Shown in pieces: positions 8,026 through 16,580 of a stretch of DNA of 64,000 nt. The stretch is taken from contig NZ_JAFFZM010000002.1 in NCBI RefSeq assembly GCF_017676345.1, positions 1 to 64,000 on the forward strand. The letters run 5' to 3'. Within the stretch, counting starts at the first letter, position 1. The number at the start of each line of letters is the position of its first letter. Source of the stretch: Streptomyces smyrnaeus. Lineage in GTDB: Bacteria; Actinomycetota; Actinomycetes; Streptomycetales; Streptomycetaceae. Under the pieces are notes generated by a model. That model was given only the letters and a program-made list of their open reading frames with translations, was not told the DNA's origin and ran no database searches. Made by a program: the position numbers and the translations under genes.

Positions 8026-9039
8026 ATGGCCAAGAAGCGCCGACCCCAGACAGCCGCCGCGGCGCCCGCCGGAACCTCCGCGGGCGCGGCAGACGCCGGA
8101 AGCTACCCGGTGGTGGGAGCCCGGCAGCCGTGCCCCTGCGGTTCGGGCCGCCGCTACAAGGCGTGCCACGGCAGGGCAGCCGCGCAGGCGGCCACCGAAC
8201 TGGTGCGCCGCCCGTTCGAGGGGCTGCCGAACGAGAGCGACTGGGTCGCGATGCGCGAGCTCGTGCCGGCGGCCACGGCGCGTCTCACGCTCAAGGACGG
8301 GCTGCCCGAGGGCGTCCCCGCAGTGACGCTCGCGACGGTGCTGCCGATGGCGTGGCCCGCGCTGCGCCGCGAGACCGGTGAGGTCCTGCTGGGGCTGCAG
8401 AACGACACGGCGTCCGGCGACATCAGCCGCGACCTGGCGGACACGCTGATCCGGGCGCTGGCCGCCGAGCCGGGCACCCCCGTCGACGCGGGACGGGCAG
8501 CGCCGGACGGCCCCCGGCTCCAGGACCTGTTGGACCTGGACGCGCCGTTCGTCCCTCAGGTGCACTCGGGGTTCGAGTTCTGGCTGGACGGTGACGAGCA
8601 GCCGGCCGGTGAGGTGGCCGCCTCGCTGGAGAGCGCCAACGAGGCCGCGATCCCCACGGCCCGGCTCTCGGGTGTGGAGGGCGCCTACTGGTGCGAGGCG
8701 CCCGAGAAGAACCATCTGCGCTGGGTGATGACCCACCCCGAGGAGCAGCTGCTGGACGCCCTCGCACGGCTGCACGCGGCCGGTGGCTCGGCGCTGGGCG
8801 AGCCGGGTGACGCCTCCGGCAACGGCGACGGCTCCCGGCTGGTGGGCTCCTTCCGCGCCCACGGCCTGACCGTGCCGGTGTGGGACCTTCCGTCGGGCAT
8901 GAGGTCGGAGGACTGCGAGAAGCCCGCCGCCGCGTTCGCCGAGCGGCTGGCCGAGGCGCTGGCGGTGACGGCTCCGCTGACGGCGGACGAGCGCAGGGCG
9001 CGCAACGGTCTCACCAACCGTCAGGTGACCCTCAGCTGA
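8026..9039 (+). CDS. DUF5926 family protein with SEC-C zinc motif
   Basis: After a basic N-terminus (MAKKRRPQ) and an Ala/Gly linker comes PCPCGSGRRYKACHG, a SEC-C-type CxCxxxxxxxxCH zinc-binding motif like that at the C-terminus of SecA. The remaining 280 residues match what I know as the actinobacterial DUF5926 family, whose function is not established. The ATG at 8026 has GGAG 10 bp upstream. It stands alone in this orientation and is followed by a strong hairpin at 9197. The SEC-C motif suggests an association with ribosomes, SecB-like partners or nucleic acid, but that is inference. Confidence 0.8.
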   Translation: MAKKRRPQTAAAAPAGTSAGAADAGSYPVVGARQPCPCGSGRRYKACHGRAAAQAATELVRRPFEGLPNESDWVAMRELVPAATARLTLKDGLPEGVPAVTLATVLPMAWPALRRETGEVLLGLQNDTASGDISRDLADTLIRALAAEPGTPVDAGRAAPDGPRLQDLLDLDAPFVPQVHSGFEFWLDGDEQPAGEVAASLESANEAAIPTARLSGVEGAYWCEAPEKNHLRWVMTHPEEQLLDALARLHAAGGSALGEPGDASGNGDGSRLVGSFRAHGLTVPVWDLPSGMRSEDCEKPAAAFAERLAEALAVTAPLTADERRARNGLTNRQVTLS

Positions 9040-9194
9040 AGGCTGTCGGCGGATTCGGCGAGGGGTTTGCGAAGGACTCGTGCCCGTGACTCCGGTCACA
9101 CTGGCACCCCAACTTGCCCTACTCGCAGGTAAATCGACGTCCGGATCTGGGCGATCGAATTTGCTAACCGCCGATCTCTTGTTACCGTTCTAAG

Positions 9195-9241
9195 AGCCCG
9201 GTCGCTGGTGCATCCCCCGTCGCCAGCGACCGGGTTCTTTT
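9195..9241 (+). terminator. Strong 12-bp stem hairpin with T-run
   Basis: The arms CCCGGTCGCTGG (9197-9208) and CCAGCGACCGGG (9223-9234) are perfectly complementary, with a 14-nt loop, followed by TTCTTTT. It lies 158 bp beyond the DUF5926 stop codon and is oriented to end plus-strand transcripts. Because it is so far downstream, and a possible promoter (TTGCTA with TACCGT about 16 bp later, near 9159-9186) lies just before it, it could instead be the terminator of a short RNA. Confidence 0.7.
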
Positions 9242-9308
9242 GTGCCCGGCTCCGGAGGGGCCTCGCGACACACAGTCAACTCCCGTCACGGCTCGGCCAG
9301 TTACCGCC

Positions 9309-9965
9309 TCAGTGGCGTCGCCGGTCGCTCTCGGCCCGCAGCACTCTCCGCCCGTCAGCTGACGAAACGTCGGCCACCGCCGTGTACGTGTCCTTGCCCG
9401 CCGTGGCCTTCGCACTACGGCCGCGAGGGGTCTCACACATGCCTGGATCGCCATCGCCGCGCAGGGTGCAGTGCGCGCGGGCCAGCGAGCCATCGGGGCC
9501 ATGCAGGGTGAGAACGACGGGCAGCCGGTCACCGGTGGGGTTGCGGTAGTACGCGCGGGCCCAGCTGTCACCGCCCTCCGTCAACACGCAGGCGCGCGCC
9601 GCCACCCCTTCGGGCGAGACGATTTCCAGCCCGCAGGAGGAGGCCGGATGTCCTCTCCTGCCCGGGCGGTCCTCGGAGGTCTGACTCCCGGACGGACTGC
9701 GCTCAAAAGGGTGGCCGGTCCAGGAGTCGCTGCCGGGAGAGCGCGTGCCGGTTTCGTGACCGCCGGATTCGTGGCTCCGGGAGTCGTGGACCCTGCGGGC
9801 GTGGTCGTCGCTGTGCCGGGGCTGTGCGGCCCGGAACGCCTCGGCCGCCAGTCGGGCATCCTGCCCCGCCACCGCCGCCGCCAGCGGCAGTGCGACGGCG
9901 AGCGCCACCGTACTGGCGAGCGTGACCACACGGAGCCGGGAGGAGCGCTCTTGCGGCTGGTGCAT
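9309..9965 (-). CDS. Secreted protein of unknown function
   Basis: The 218-residue product starts MHQPQERSSRLRV and continues with a hydrophobic stretch (VALAVALPLAAAVAG), giving a signal peptide of about 35 residues. The middle is a His/Ser/Arg-rich low-complexity segment. The C-terminal 110 residues look folded and contain three or four Cys (SSCGLEIVSP, RACVLTEGG, AHCTLRGD, GMCETP) that could form disulphides. The ATG at 9965 gives a clean signal peptide; starts further upstream are possible. I do not recognise the family. Confidence 0.65.
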   Translation of the reverse strand: MHQPQERSSRLRVVTLASTVALAVALPLAAAVAGQDARLAAEAFRAAQPRHSDDHARRVHDSRSHESGGHETGTRSPGSDSWTGHPFERSPSGSQTSEDRPGRRGHPASSCGLEIVSPEGVAARACVLTEGGDSWARAYYRNPTGDRLPVVLTLHGPDGSLARAHCTLRGDGDPGMCETPRGRSAKATAGKDTYTAVADVSSADGRRVLRAESDRRRH

Positions 9966-10189
9966 GAGGGACCCACCTGGGACACGTACGAGAAGGAGGG
10001 AGAGGACCGGGCCGACTGATGAGGTGAACATATCGGGGTCAAGGGGCCGCCGGTGCGACCAGCGTCCCGATTTCCCCATAACTCCGGTCGGCTCCTACCC
10101 GTACGGGTGAACGCGAGCCTGCCCCGCCCCAGTGGTCCGGCGCCGGGGACCGACACCGGGTGGGCCGGCGCCGGGGCGGCGGGCCGGCC

Positions 10190-10915
10190 TCAGTAGGCCA
10201 GCCGACTCCCGTTGCCCGGCGTCGCCGCGCTCTCCTCGACCAGGACGTCGAGCAGCGTCTCCATCCGGGGCAGCCACGGCCGCCCCTCGCCGCCGCGCTC
10301 GGGCTCCCGCTCCCAGCGGACCTTGCCCGCACCCGTGAGCGAGCCGGGCAGCGCGACGTAGCCGCCGTCACCGTGGAACCGCAGCGAACTGGGCACCCAG
10401 TCCTGGGCGTACAGCAGGTCGCCGAGCTCTTCGAGGGCGTACGGCTCGACCAGGACGGAGAAACGGGTCGGCGTGGCGATCACCGGGCCGACGCGGACGC
10501 CGGTGCGGTCGAACGTCGCGAGCGCGCGTGCCCCGGCGACGGCCGGCAGGCTCAGCGCGCAGGGCGCGGAGCCTCCGGTCGCGAGGATGACGGGAGCGTC
10601 CGGGCGGTTCTCCCACCACCAGCGCACCATCGTCGGGTCCGTGGTGGCGGCCAGCAGCACGGGTTCGAACGGATGTGCGCCCGGCACCACGCACTCGGGG
10701 TCGGGACACGCGCAGGTGGCGGCCGCGCCTCGGGTCCCCTCGGACGCGAGTGCGGCACCGGGTACCACCGGCCACCGCCACTCGCCGGCCGCAGTCAGCG
10801 CCGTGCTCCGCGTCGATGACCTGTGGTTGTACCGTCCGGACCGCGCCCAGAGCCGTCGGCCCTGGAGCTGCGCCCAGGCCCGGAGGGAGCGTCGCCTTCC
10901 GAGGATCTCGCGCAT
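10190..10915 (-). CDS. Prim-pol N-terminal-like protein, probably non-catalytic
   Basis: The 241-residue protein resembles the bifunctional primase/polymerase N-terminal domain family: a start like WRWPVVPGAAL, a Cys/His cluster CACPDPECVVPGAHP, ATTDPTMVRWWW and VILATGG. In active members the segment after the ATG-like motif carries a metal-binding VVDxD. Here it reads PCALSLPAV, with no acidic pair, so polymerase activity is doubtful. The ATG at 10915 is preceded by GGAAAGGA. It is monocistronic, with a plausible promoter at 10952-10981. A role in DNA metabolism is only inferred from the family. Confidence 0.65.
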   Translation of the reverse strand: MREILGRRRSLRAWAQLQGRRLWARSGRYNHRSSTRSTALTAAGEWRWPVVPGAALASEGTRGAAATCACPDPECVVPGAHPFEPVLLAATTDPTMVRWWWENRPDAPVILATGGSAPCALSLPAVAGARALATFDRTGVRVGPVIATPTRFSVLVEPYALEELGDLLYAQDWVPSSLRFHGDGGYVALPGSLTGAGKVRWEREPERGGEGRPWLPRMETLLDVLVEESAATPGNGSRLAY

Positions 10916-10951
10916 GAGCGCTCGTTCCTTTCCGTGAACGCCGAACAACGG

Positions 10952-10981
10952 CTACTACGCAAACACAGCAAACATCGCCAA
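10952..10981 (-). promoter_or_regulatory. Likely promoter of the prim-pol-like gene
   Basis: On the minus strand TTGGCG (10981-10976) and TAGTAG (10957-10952) are separated by 18 bp, close to the Streptomyces housekeeping consensus TTGACN/TANNNT. Transcription would start near 10946, giving a leader of about 30 nt with the GGAAAGGA ribosome site. Confidence 0.5.
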
Positions 10982-11478
10982 CTGGCCGTACCGACCGATC
11001 TCTAGCTCAATCCACCACGTGTAGCTTTGGTGACCGTGCGTGCCGAACAGCGCATCATGGTGCGGTCCGAGCGTGGAACGTGGCGGGGGGTGGCGCACGC
11101 ATGGCGTTCGTGCTGTGGACTGCCACCTGCGCCGATGCTGCTCGTACTTGCTCGTTGCTCGCCGAGAACCTGCCCGGCCGCAGCCAGGAGGTCCCCCCAG
11201 AATCCGCTCGTACCGCGCCTGTGCTGCCTGGTGCAATCCTGCGACTGGTGCCCTCCCGCAAGAAGCGGGCGGGGCGGGGCCCGCTGCTCCCTAGGACGCC
11301 ATGACTCCCCACAGGGTTCCGTACCCGCAACGGCGGTGCCAACGCGCTGCCGAATGGCCTCAGTCGACAGCAGTATGCACGCCACGTGGGCGATTTTCCG
11401 CCAATCTTTCCACACCTCGGCCTGCCCCCGTGAGGTGGGCCCGCTCCCCGGACATTCTCGGCACTGCAGCGCACGTGC
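10982..11478. other. Intergenic region without a recognisable gene
   Basis: About 500 bp separate the promoters of two divergent genes. Open frames exist on both strands but have no ribosome site, poor third-position GC bias and many Cys/Arg codons, as expected for non-coding GC-rich DNA. The stretch is somewhat lower in GC than the genes around it. A possible small hairpin (cccgc/gcggg) lies near 11260. Confidence 0.45.
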
Positions 11479-11507
11479 TGGACATGCCCCAATGGCATGT
11501 GTAGATG
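11479..11507 (+). promoter_or_regulatory. Likely promoter of the GAF-PP2C gene
   Basis: TGGACA (11479-11484) and TAGATG (11502-11507) are separated by 17 bp and match the housekeeping promoter pattern well. Transcription would begin near 11514, about 23 nt before the ATG at 11537, leaving room for the GCGGAG ribosome site at 11522-11527. Confidence 0.55.
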
Positions 11508-11536
11508 TAGTGGCATTGATAGCGGAGCAGCATGAC

Positions 11537-13261
11537 ATGGGGGTTTGCGATGCTATTGGGACAGTTCACCCGCAGCCTGAGCCGCCGCCCATGACCTCCC
11601 CGCACCTGCCGAAAGTGGCTGGAATCCAACCGGCGGTTTCCTCGAGCACCTCGACAACCGCAGCGGGCTCCTCCGCTGCGGCACCCACGGCGTCCACGAC
11701 AGCTTCGGGCTCCGCGGCCACCACGGCGTCGGCCGCCGCCCCGGCCGATCCGACGGCGGCGGACCCGTCGGCCCGGGCCGCGCCCACGGACACCGAAAGC
11801 GCGCTGGCCGACCGCAACCGGATCTGCGACCTCTCCTCGCTCCACGACCTGACCACGCGCCTTGTGCGCACCAAGAGCCTCGACACAGCGCTGCGCGAGA
11901 CCCTGCGCGCCGGTTCCGCGCTGCTGGGCGCCCCCCGGGGCATGATCGCGCTCGAACCCGGCACCGACCCCGGAAGTGAGCCCTCCACCACTCCGGGCCG
12001 CGCCCCCGAACGCACCATCGGTCTCGGCCTCGCCCGCGCCGACCTGGGCCAGATCGAGACCGTCCCGCGCTCTTCCGCCGCGTACGCGCGCATCCTCGAC
12101 GCGGCCCCCGCCTGCGGTGAGCGGAACCGGCCGGACCGGACGAACCCGTCAGGGGGCCTTTCGGACCCGGAAGACCGGACGGACGTGGCGGCCTGGCTGG
12201 ATGACACCGGCGTCGCCGGGAGCGCAGCGCCGGACGCCCCCGACGCGCTGCCGACCACGCCCGACACGCCGGCGGCACCCGCCCCGGCGCCCGGCATCGC
12301 CTGCCCCGACATCGCCGCCGACCAGGACCTCGCCCCCCGGCACCGGGAGGTCGCGGCCCGGCTCGGCTACGCGGCCACCTACGCCGTACCGCTGACCACC
12401 GAGTGCGGCACCCGGCTGGGGGCCGCCGTCTGGCTCTACGACGAGCCCGGCGAACCGACGCCCCGCCAGCGGGAGCTCCTCGGCAGCTACCTGCGGCACG
12501 CCACCGAGCACTGCGCCCGCCTGGGGGAACTCGCCCGCACCCGCGCCGACATGGCCACGCTCGGCGAGGAGCTGCTGCCCAGCACGCTGCCCCGGGTCCC
12601 CGGTGTGTCGCTGGCGGTGCGGCACCGTACGGGCCGGTGCGGCGGCGGGGACTGGTACGACGCGCTGCCGTTGCCCGACCGGGCCGTGGGGCTCGCGGTG
12701 GGCGGTGTCACAGGCAGCGGCCCGGCCGCGGTGGCCGCCATGGGGCGGTTGCGGGCCTCCCTGCGCGCGTATGCGGTGATGGAGGGCGAGGACCCCGTCG
12801 CCGTCCTGTCCGACCTGGAACTGCTGCTGCGGCTGACCGAACCGTCCTGCTCGGCGACGGCGCTGTTCGCCTACGCCGAGCCCGCCACCCGCAAGGTTCT
12901 GCTGGCCGGAGCGGGGCACTGCGCGCCGCTGATCGTCGGCCCCCGGCGCATCGAGCCGGTGGAGACTGCCGTCTCGGCGCCGCTGGGAATGCTGGCCTGC
13001 TGGGAGGCGCCGAGCGCCGAGATCGTGCTGCAGGAAGGCGAAACGCTTCTGTGCTACACGGACGGACTGCTGCACCGCACCGGCCACTCCATGGACCGCG
13101 CCTTCGCCCGGCTGCGCTCGGCCGCCGCCGCGGCCCCGCGAGCGGCCCGGGAGGACCCGGACGCCCTCGTCGACCATGTGCTGCGCACGGTGCTGCCCGG
13201 ACCGCTGGCCGACCTGCCGGACCACCCCGAGGACGTCGTCCTGCTGGCCGCCCGCTTCTGA
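11537..13261 (+). CDS. GAF and SpoIIE/PP2C-type phosphatase, degenerate site
   Basis: The 574-residue protein has an Ala/Ser/Thr-rich N-terminus (1-90), a GAF-like region (about 95-330) and a SpoIIE-type PP2C domain (about 345-574). The PP2C motifs GGGDWYDAL, LCYTDGLLHRTG and PEDVVLLAARF are present. The metal-binding Asp of the usual GDVxGxG motif is missing: the sequence reads AVGGVTGSG. The phosphatase may be weak or dead, acting as a binding module. PP2C proteins of this class dephosphorylate STAS anti-anti-sigma factors. The ATG at 11537 has GCGGAG upstream; a second ATG 18 codons later is an alternative. Confidence 0.75.
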   Translation: MGVCDAIGTVHPQPEPPPMTSPHLPKVAGIQPAVSSSTSTTAAGSSAAAPTASTTASGSAATTASAAAPADPTAADPSARAAPTDTESALADRNRICDLSSLHDLTTRLVRTKSLDTALRETLRAGSALLGAPRGMIALEPGTDPGSEPSTTPGRAPERTIGLGLARADLGQIETVPRSSAAYARILDAAPACGERNRPDRTNPSGGLSDPEDRTDVAAWLDDTGVAGSAAPDAPDALPTTPDTPAAPAPAPGIACPDIAADQDLAPRHREVAARLGYAATYAVPLTTECGTRLGAAVWLYDEPGEPTPRQRELLGSYLRHATEHCARLGELARTRADMATLGEELLPSTLPRVPGVSLAVRHRTGRCGGGDWYDALPLPDRAVGLAVGGVTGSGPAAVAAMGRLRASLRAYAVMEGEDPVAVLSDLELLLRLTEPSCSATALFAYAEPATRKVLLAGAGHCAPLIVGPRRIEPVETAVSAPLGMLACWEAPSAEIVLQEGETLLCYTDGLLHRTGHSMDRAFARLRSAAAAAPRAAREDPDALVDHVLRTVLPGPLADLPDHPEDVVLLAARF

Positions 13262-13324
13262 GCGCACCGCCCGCCGGTCTTTTGTCCGCCCCTTCCCCTA
13301 CGCGGGCATCCGAAGCGGCACCCG

Positions 13325-13366
13325 CCGAACATCACGTTCGTACAGCCGAACATCACATTCGTACAG
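13325..13366. promoter_or_regulatory. Tandem 21-bp repeat with palindromic core before pepP
   Basis: Two adjacent 21-bp units (13325-13345 and 13346-13366) differ at one base. Each contains CGAAC, five bases, then (G/A)TTCG; the first copy is a perfect CGAAC-N5-GTTCG inverted repeat. The 21-bp period places both sites on the same face of the helix, as expected for cooperative regulator binding. It lies 67 bp before the aminopeptidase start. It resembles but does not match the LexA box, which has a 4-bp spacer. Confidence 0.55.
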
Positions 13367-13432
13367 CTGTGGACCAGTCGCGCCCCACCCATACGATGGA
13401 AGGTGGTTTTATCCGTCGAAGAGGAGGCAGAC

Positions 13433-14872
13433 GTGGCAGACGCCGCTGACGAACAGCCGATCAAGCAGCGGAAGAACGGCCTGTACACGGGCGTCTCCGA
13501 TGAGCTGGCGGAGAACATGAAGTCCGGCTGGGGAGACACCGAGCTGCACGATCTGCAGCCGATCGCGCAGGCCGCCGAGCTCGCCGAGCGGCGCGAGCGG
13601 CTGTCGGCGCGCTTCCCGGGCGAGCGTCTGGTCATCCCCGCGGGCAACCTCAAGACCCGGTCCAACGACACCGAGTACCCCTTCAGGTCGTCCGTCGAAT
13701 ACGCCTACCTCTCCGGCAACCAGACGGAGGACGGTGTGCTCGTCCTGGAGCCCACGGGTGCGCAGGGCCACACCGCCACGCTCTACCTCCTGCCCCGCTC
13801 CGACCGGGAGAACGGCGAGTTCTGGCTGGACAGCCAGGGTGAGCTGTGGGTCGGCCGCCGGCACAGCCTCACCGAGAGCGAGAAGCTCTACGGCCTGCCC
13901 TGCGCCGATGTGCGGACGGTCGCCGATCTGCTCCGCGGGGCGAGCGGCCCGGTCCGGGTCGTGCGGGGCCACGACGCCGGGATCGAGGCCGCTCTGGCGG
14001 ACCAGGTCACCGCCGAGCGCGACGAGGAGCTGCGGAGCTTCCTGTCCGAAATGCGACTGGTCAAGGACGGGTTCGAGATCGGCGAGCTGCAGAAGGCCGT
14101 CGACTCGACCGTGCGCGGCTTCGAGGACGTCGTACGCTCCCTCGACAAGGCCGAGGCCACCTCCGAGCGCTACATCGAAGGCACGTTCTTCCTGCGCGCC
14201 CGGGTGGAGGGCAACGACGTCGGCTACGGCTCCATCTGCGCGGCCGGACCGCACGCCACCACACTGCACTGGATGCGCAACGACGGACCGGTGCGTTCGG
14301 GCGAGCTGCTGCTGCTCGACGCGGGCGTGGAGACGCACACCCTCTACACCGCCGACGTCACCCGCACCCTGCCCGTCAACGGCCGCTTCACCGAGCTGCA
14401 GCGCAAGATCTACGACGCGGTGTACGAGGCGCAGGAGGCGGGCATCGCCGCCGTCAAGCCGGGCGCCAAGTACCTCGACTTCCACAACGCGGCACAGCGC
14501 GTCCTCGCCACCAAGCTGGTCGAATGGGGCCTGGTGGAGGGCCCGGTCGAGCGCGTGCTGGAGCTGGGCCTCCAGCGGCGCTGGACGCTGCACGGCACCG
14601 GCCACATGCTCGGCATGGACGTGCACGACTGCGCGGTCGCCCGGCGGGAGACGTACGCCGAGGGCACACTGGAGCCGGGCATGTGCCTGACGGTGGAGCC
14701 CGGGCTGTACTTCCAGGCGGACGACGAGACGGTGCCCGAGGAGTACCGCGGTATCGGGGTGCGCATCGAGGACGACATCCTGGTGACCGAGGACGGCAAC
14801 CGGAACCTCTCCGCCGCACTGCCGCGCAGCAGTTCCGACGTGGAGAGCTGGATGGCGAAGCTGCGGGGCTGA
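13433..14872 (+). CDS. pepP: Xaa-Pro aminopeptidase (aminopeptidase P)
   Basis: The 479-residue protein has an N-terminal creatinase-like domain (EYPFRSSVEYAYLSGN) and a C-terminal M24 pita-bread domain. Metal-binding residues are visible: Asp in LLLDAGVET and TADVTRT, His in HGTGHMLGMDVHD, Glu in LTVEPGLYF and Glu in IGVRIEDDILV. It removes N-terminal residues preceding proline and needs two divalent metals, usually Mn2+. GTG at 13433 is chosen because GAGGAGG (13421-13427) lies 5 bp upstream; a start at 13403 lacks such a site. A tandem operator-like repeat precedes it. A second, diverged M24 protein lies at 41541. Confidence 0.92.
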   Translation: MADAADEQPIKQRKNGLYTGVSDELAENMKSGWGDTELHDLQPIAQAAELAERRERLSARFPGERLVIPAGNLKTRSNDTEYPFRSSVEYAYLSGNQTEDGVLVLEPTGAQGHTATLYLLPRSDRENGEFWLDSQGELWVGRRHSLTESEKLYGLPCADVRTVADLLRGASGPVRVVRGHDAGIEAALADQVTAERDEELRSFLSEMRLVKDGFEIGELQKAVDSTVRGFEDVVRSLDKAEATSERYIEGTFFLRARVEGNDVGYGSICAAGPHATTLHWMRNDGPVRSGELLLLDAGVETHTLYTADVTRTLPVNGRFTELQRKIYDAVYEAQEAGIAAVKPGAKYLDFHNAAQRVLATKLVEWGLVEGPVERVLELGLQRRWTLHGTGHMLGMDVHDCAVARRETYAEGTLEPGMCLTVEPGLYFQADDETVPEEYRGIGVRIEDDILVTEDGNRNLSAALPRSSSDVESWMAKLRG

Positions 14873-14976
14873 GCCCGGCGGCAGGTCACAACTGTTCGAG
14901 CACAGCGGCGAGGACGGGAGACGACGTCACGGCACGAGCCTGCTGAGCGAAGTCACCCTCAGGAAGAGAGCACGCT

Positions 14977-16068
14977 TTGGTCTCCCGGTTGCGGACCGGA
15001 CTGCTGTCCGCGTTTCCCTTCCTCGCCATGGGCATCGTCGGTGCCGTCGACCTGACGGCCGGGCCCAAGATCGGGCTGCAGCCGATGATGGCGCTGGGGC
15101 CCGCCTTCGCCGGTCTGACCGGTGGCAAGCGGCGCACCGCACTGGTCGGCGCGCTGGCGATGGCGCTGTCGATCGCGCTGAGCCTCTACAACGAACAGTT
15201 CGGCGAGCGGCGCGGCAACGCGACGCTGATCTCCGTTGCGGGCGTGTCCATCGCGGCGCTGCTGGCGACCGCGATGCGGCAGAAGCGCGAGGCCGAACTG
15301 GCCAACGTGCGTTCCATCGCGGAGGCCGCGCAGCGGGTGCTGCTGCGCCCGGTGCCGCGCAGCGCCGGGCAGCTGCGGGTCGCCGTCTCCTACACCTCGG
15401 CCGTCGCCGAGGCACGGATCGGTGGTGACCTGTACGAGGTGGTCACCTCGCCGAACGGCGTCCGCGTCATCATCGGTGACGTCCAGGGCAAGGGCCTGGA
15501 GGCGGTGGAGACGGCAGCAGTGGTGGTGGGCGCCTTCCGCGAGGCCGCCTACGACGAACCGGACCTGCCGGCCGTCGGCGCACGCCTGGAGCGCGCCCTG
15601 GACCGGCATCTGCTGGGAGAGAAGTTCGTGACGGCGGTGCTCGCCGAGGTGCCGCACGGCACGCACTCCACCAGTGCGACACTGCTGAATTTCGGGCACC
15701 CGGCGCCACTGGCGGTCCGGCAGGACGGCAGTGTGTACTTCGCCGAGCCGCCGCAGCGCTCCCTGCCGCTGGGGCTGGGCCTGCACGGGAGCGAATCGCC
15801 GCGCCCGCACGAGGTGCGGTTCGCCCCGGGAGACCAACTGCTGCTGTACACCGACGGCGTCACCGAGGCCCGCGACCCCGACAACCTCTTCTACCCGCTC
15901 GACCACCGGGCCCATCTGCTCAAGGACCCCGACCCGGAAGCCGCGCTGGAGGCCGTACGGCAGGACATCCAGGAGCATGTGCGCTCCCCGCTGCACGACG
16001 ACGCGGCCATGCTGCTGCTGCGCTACCGGAACCCGGCCCCGCCGCCACCGGCTGCAGCGGAGGCATGA
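14977..16068 (+). CDS. Membrane-anchored SpoIIE/PP2C-type phosphatase
   Basis: The 363-residue protein starts with three hydrophobic segments (LLSAFPFLAMGIVGAV, MMALGPAFAGLTG, ALVGALAMALSIALSLY) and a fourth near ISVAGVSIAALLATA. A cytosolic SpoIIE-type phosphatase follows. All PP2C metal motifs are intact: RIGGDLYEV, IIGDVQGKG, LLYTDGVTEARD and HDDAAMLLLRY. It is expected to dephosphorylate an STAS-type antagonist in response to a membrane signal. The TTG start at 14977 is supported by AGGAAGAGAG about 7 bp upstream and by the position of the first membrane segment. It faces the RsbW-like gene at 16137, but no STAS gene is nearby. Confidence 0.85.
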   Translation: MVSRLRTGLLSAFPFLAMGIVGAVDLTAGPKIGLQPMMALGPAFAGLTGGKRRTALVGALAMALSIALSLYNEQFGERRGNATLISVAGVSIAALLATAMRQKREAELANVRSIAEAAQRVLLRPVPRSAGQLRVAVSYTSAVAEARIGGDLYEVVTSPNGVRVIIGDVQGKGLEAVETAAVVVGAFREAAYDEPDLPAVGARLERALDRHLLGEKFVTAVLAEVPHGTHSTSATLLNFGHPAPLAVRQDGSVYFAEPPQRSLPLGLGLHGSESPRPHEVRFAPGDQLLLYTDGVTEARDPDNLFYPLDHRAHLLKDPDPEAALEAVRQDIQEHVRSPLHDDAAMLLLRYRNPAPPPPAAAEA

Positions 16069-16136
16069 GGCTGCCCCCGGCGCCGGAGCGGTGTGGGACG
16101 CCATGCACCGTTCCGAGCGGCGGCGTTCGGGGAGCG

Positions 16137-16580
16137 TCAGGACGCTGTCATGAGGTGCCCGTCGCGGCGGGCCAGAACCTTGTCGAAGCTGACGACCGCA
16201 CCGCCGTGCCCCGGCCGGTTGCGGAACCGTACGTGGTCGGCCAGTGACTCGATCAGGTACAGGCCCCGTCCGCTCTCCGCCTCGTTCGGGCAGCGGGCCG
16301 GGCTGTAGCCAGCGGGGAAACCCGGCCCGGTGTCCGCCACCTCGATACGGCAACGGTTGCCCTCCAGATACGCGGAGACCCGGTACGCACCGACCATGTC
16401 ACCCGCAGTGCTGCCGTGCTCGATCGCGTTCGCGCACGCCTCGGACAGAGCGAGGCACATGTCGTAGGCCACGTCCGGATCGGCTCCGGCCGAGGCCATC
16501 GAGCTCAGCAGGAGCTGCCGCGCGAGCGGCACACTGGCGGCTTCGCGCCGTAGCCGGAGAGACCACCACAGGCTGCTCAT
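16137..16580 (-). CDS. RsbW-like ATP-binding regulatory protein (anti-sigma type)
   Basis: This compact 147-residue HATPase_c protein has N-box ALSEACANAIEH, G1 EVADTGPGF and G2 SGRGLYLI, the usual size for a Streptomyces RsbW/SpoIIAB homologue. Such proteins inhibit a sigma factor or phosphorylate an anti-anti-sigma factor. The ATG at 16580 has GGAGG with 6 bp spacing; a GTG two codons upstream would overlap that site. It converges with the membrane phosphatase gene (stop at 16068), and the two could act in the same switch. Confidence 0.85.
   Translation of the reverse strand: MSSLWWSLRLRREAASVPLARQLLLSSMASAGADPDVAYDMCLALSEACANAIEHGSTAGDMVGAYRVSAYLEGNRCRIEVADTGPGFPAGYSPARCPNEAESGRGLYLIESLADHVRFRNRPGHGGAVVSFDKVLARRDGHLMTAS

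Noticed and set aside
11002..11538. Open frame on the minus strand in the long intergenic region
   Set aside because: It has no ribosome site, poor codon use and no recognisable domain, and it crosses the likely promoter of the PP2C gene.
13325..13366. LexA (SOS) box
   Set aside because: The spacing between GAAC and GTTC is five bases, while the actinobacterial SOS box has four.
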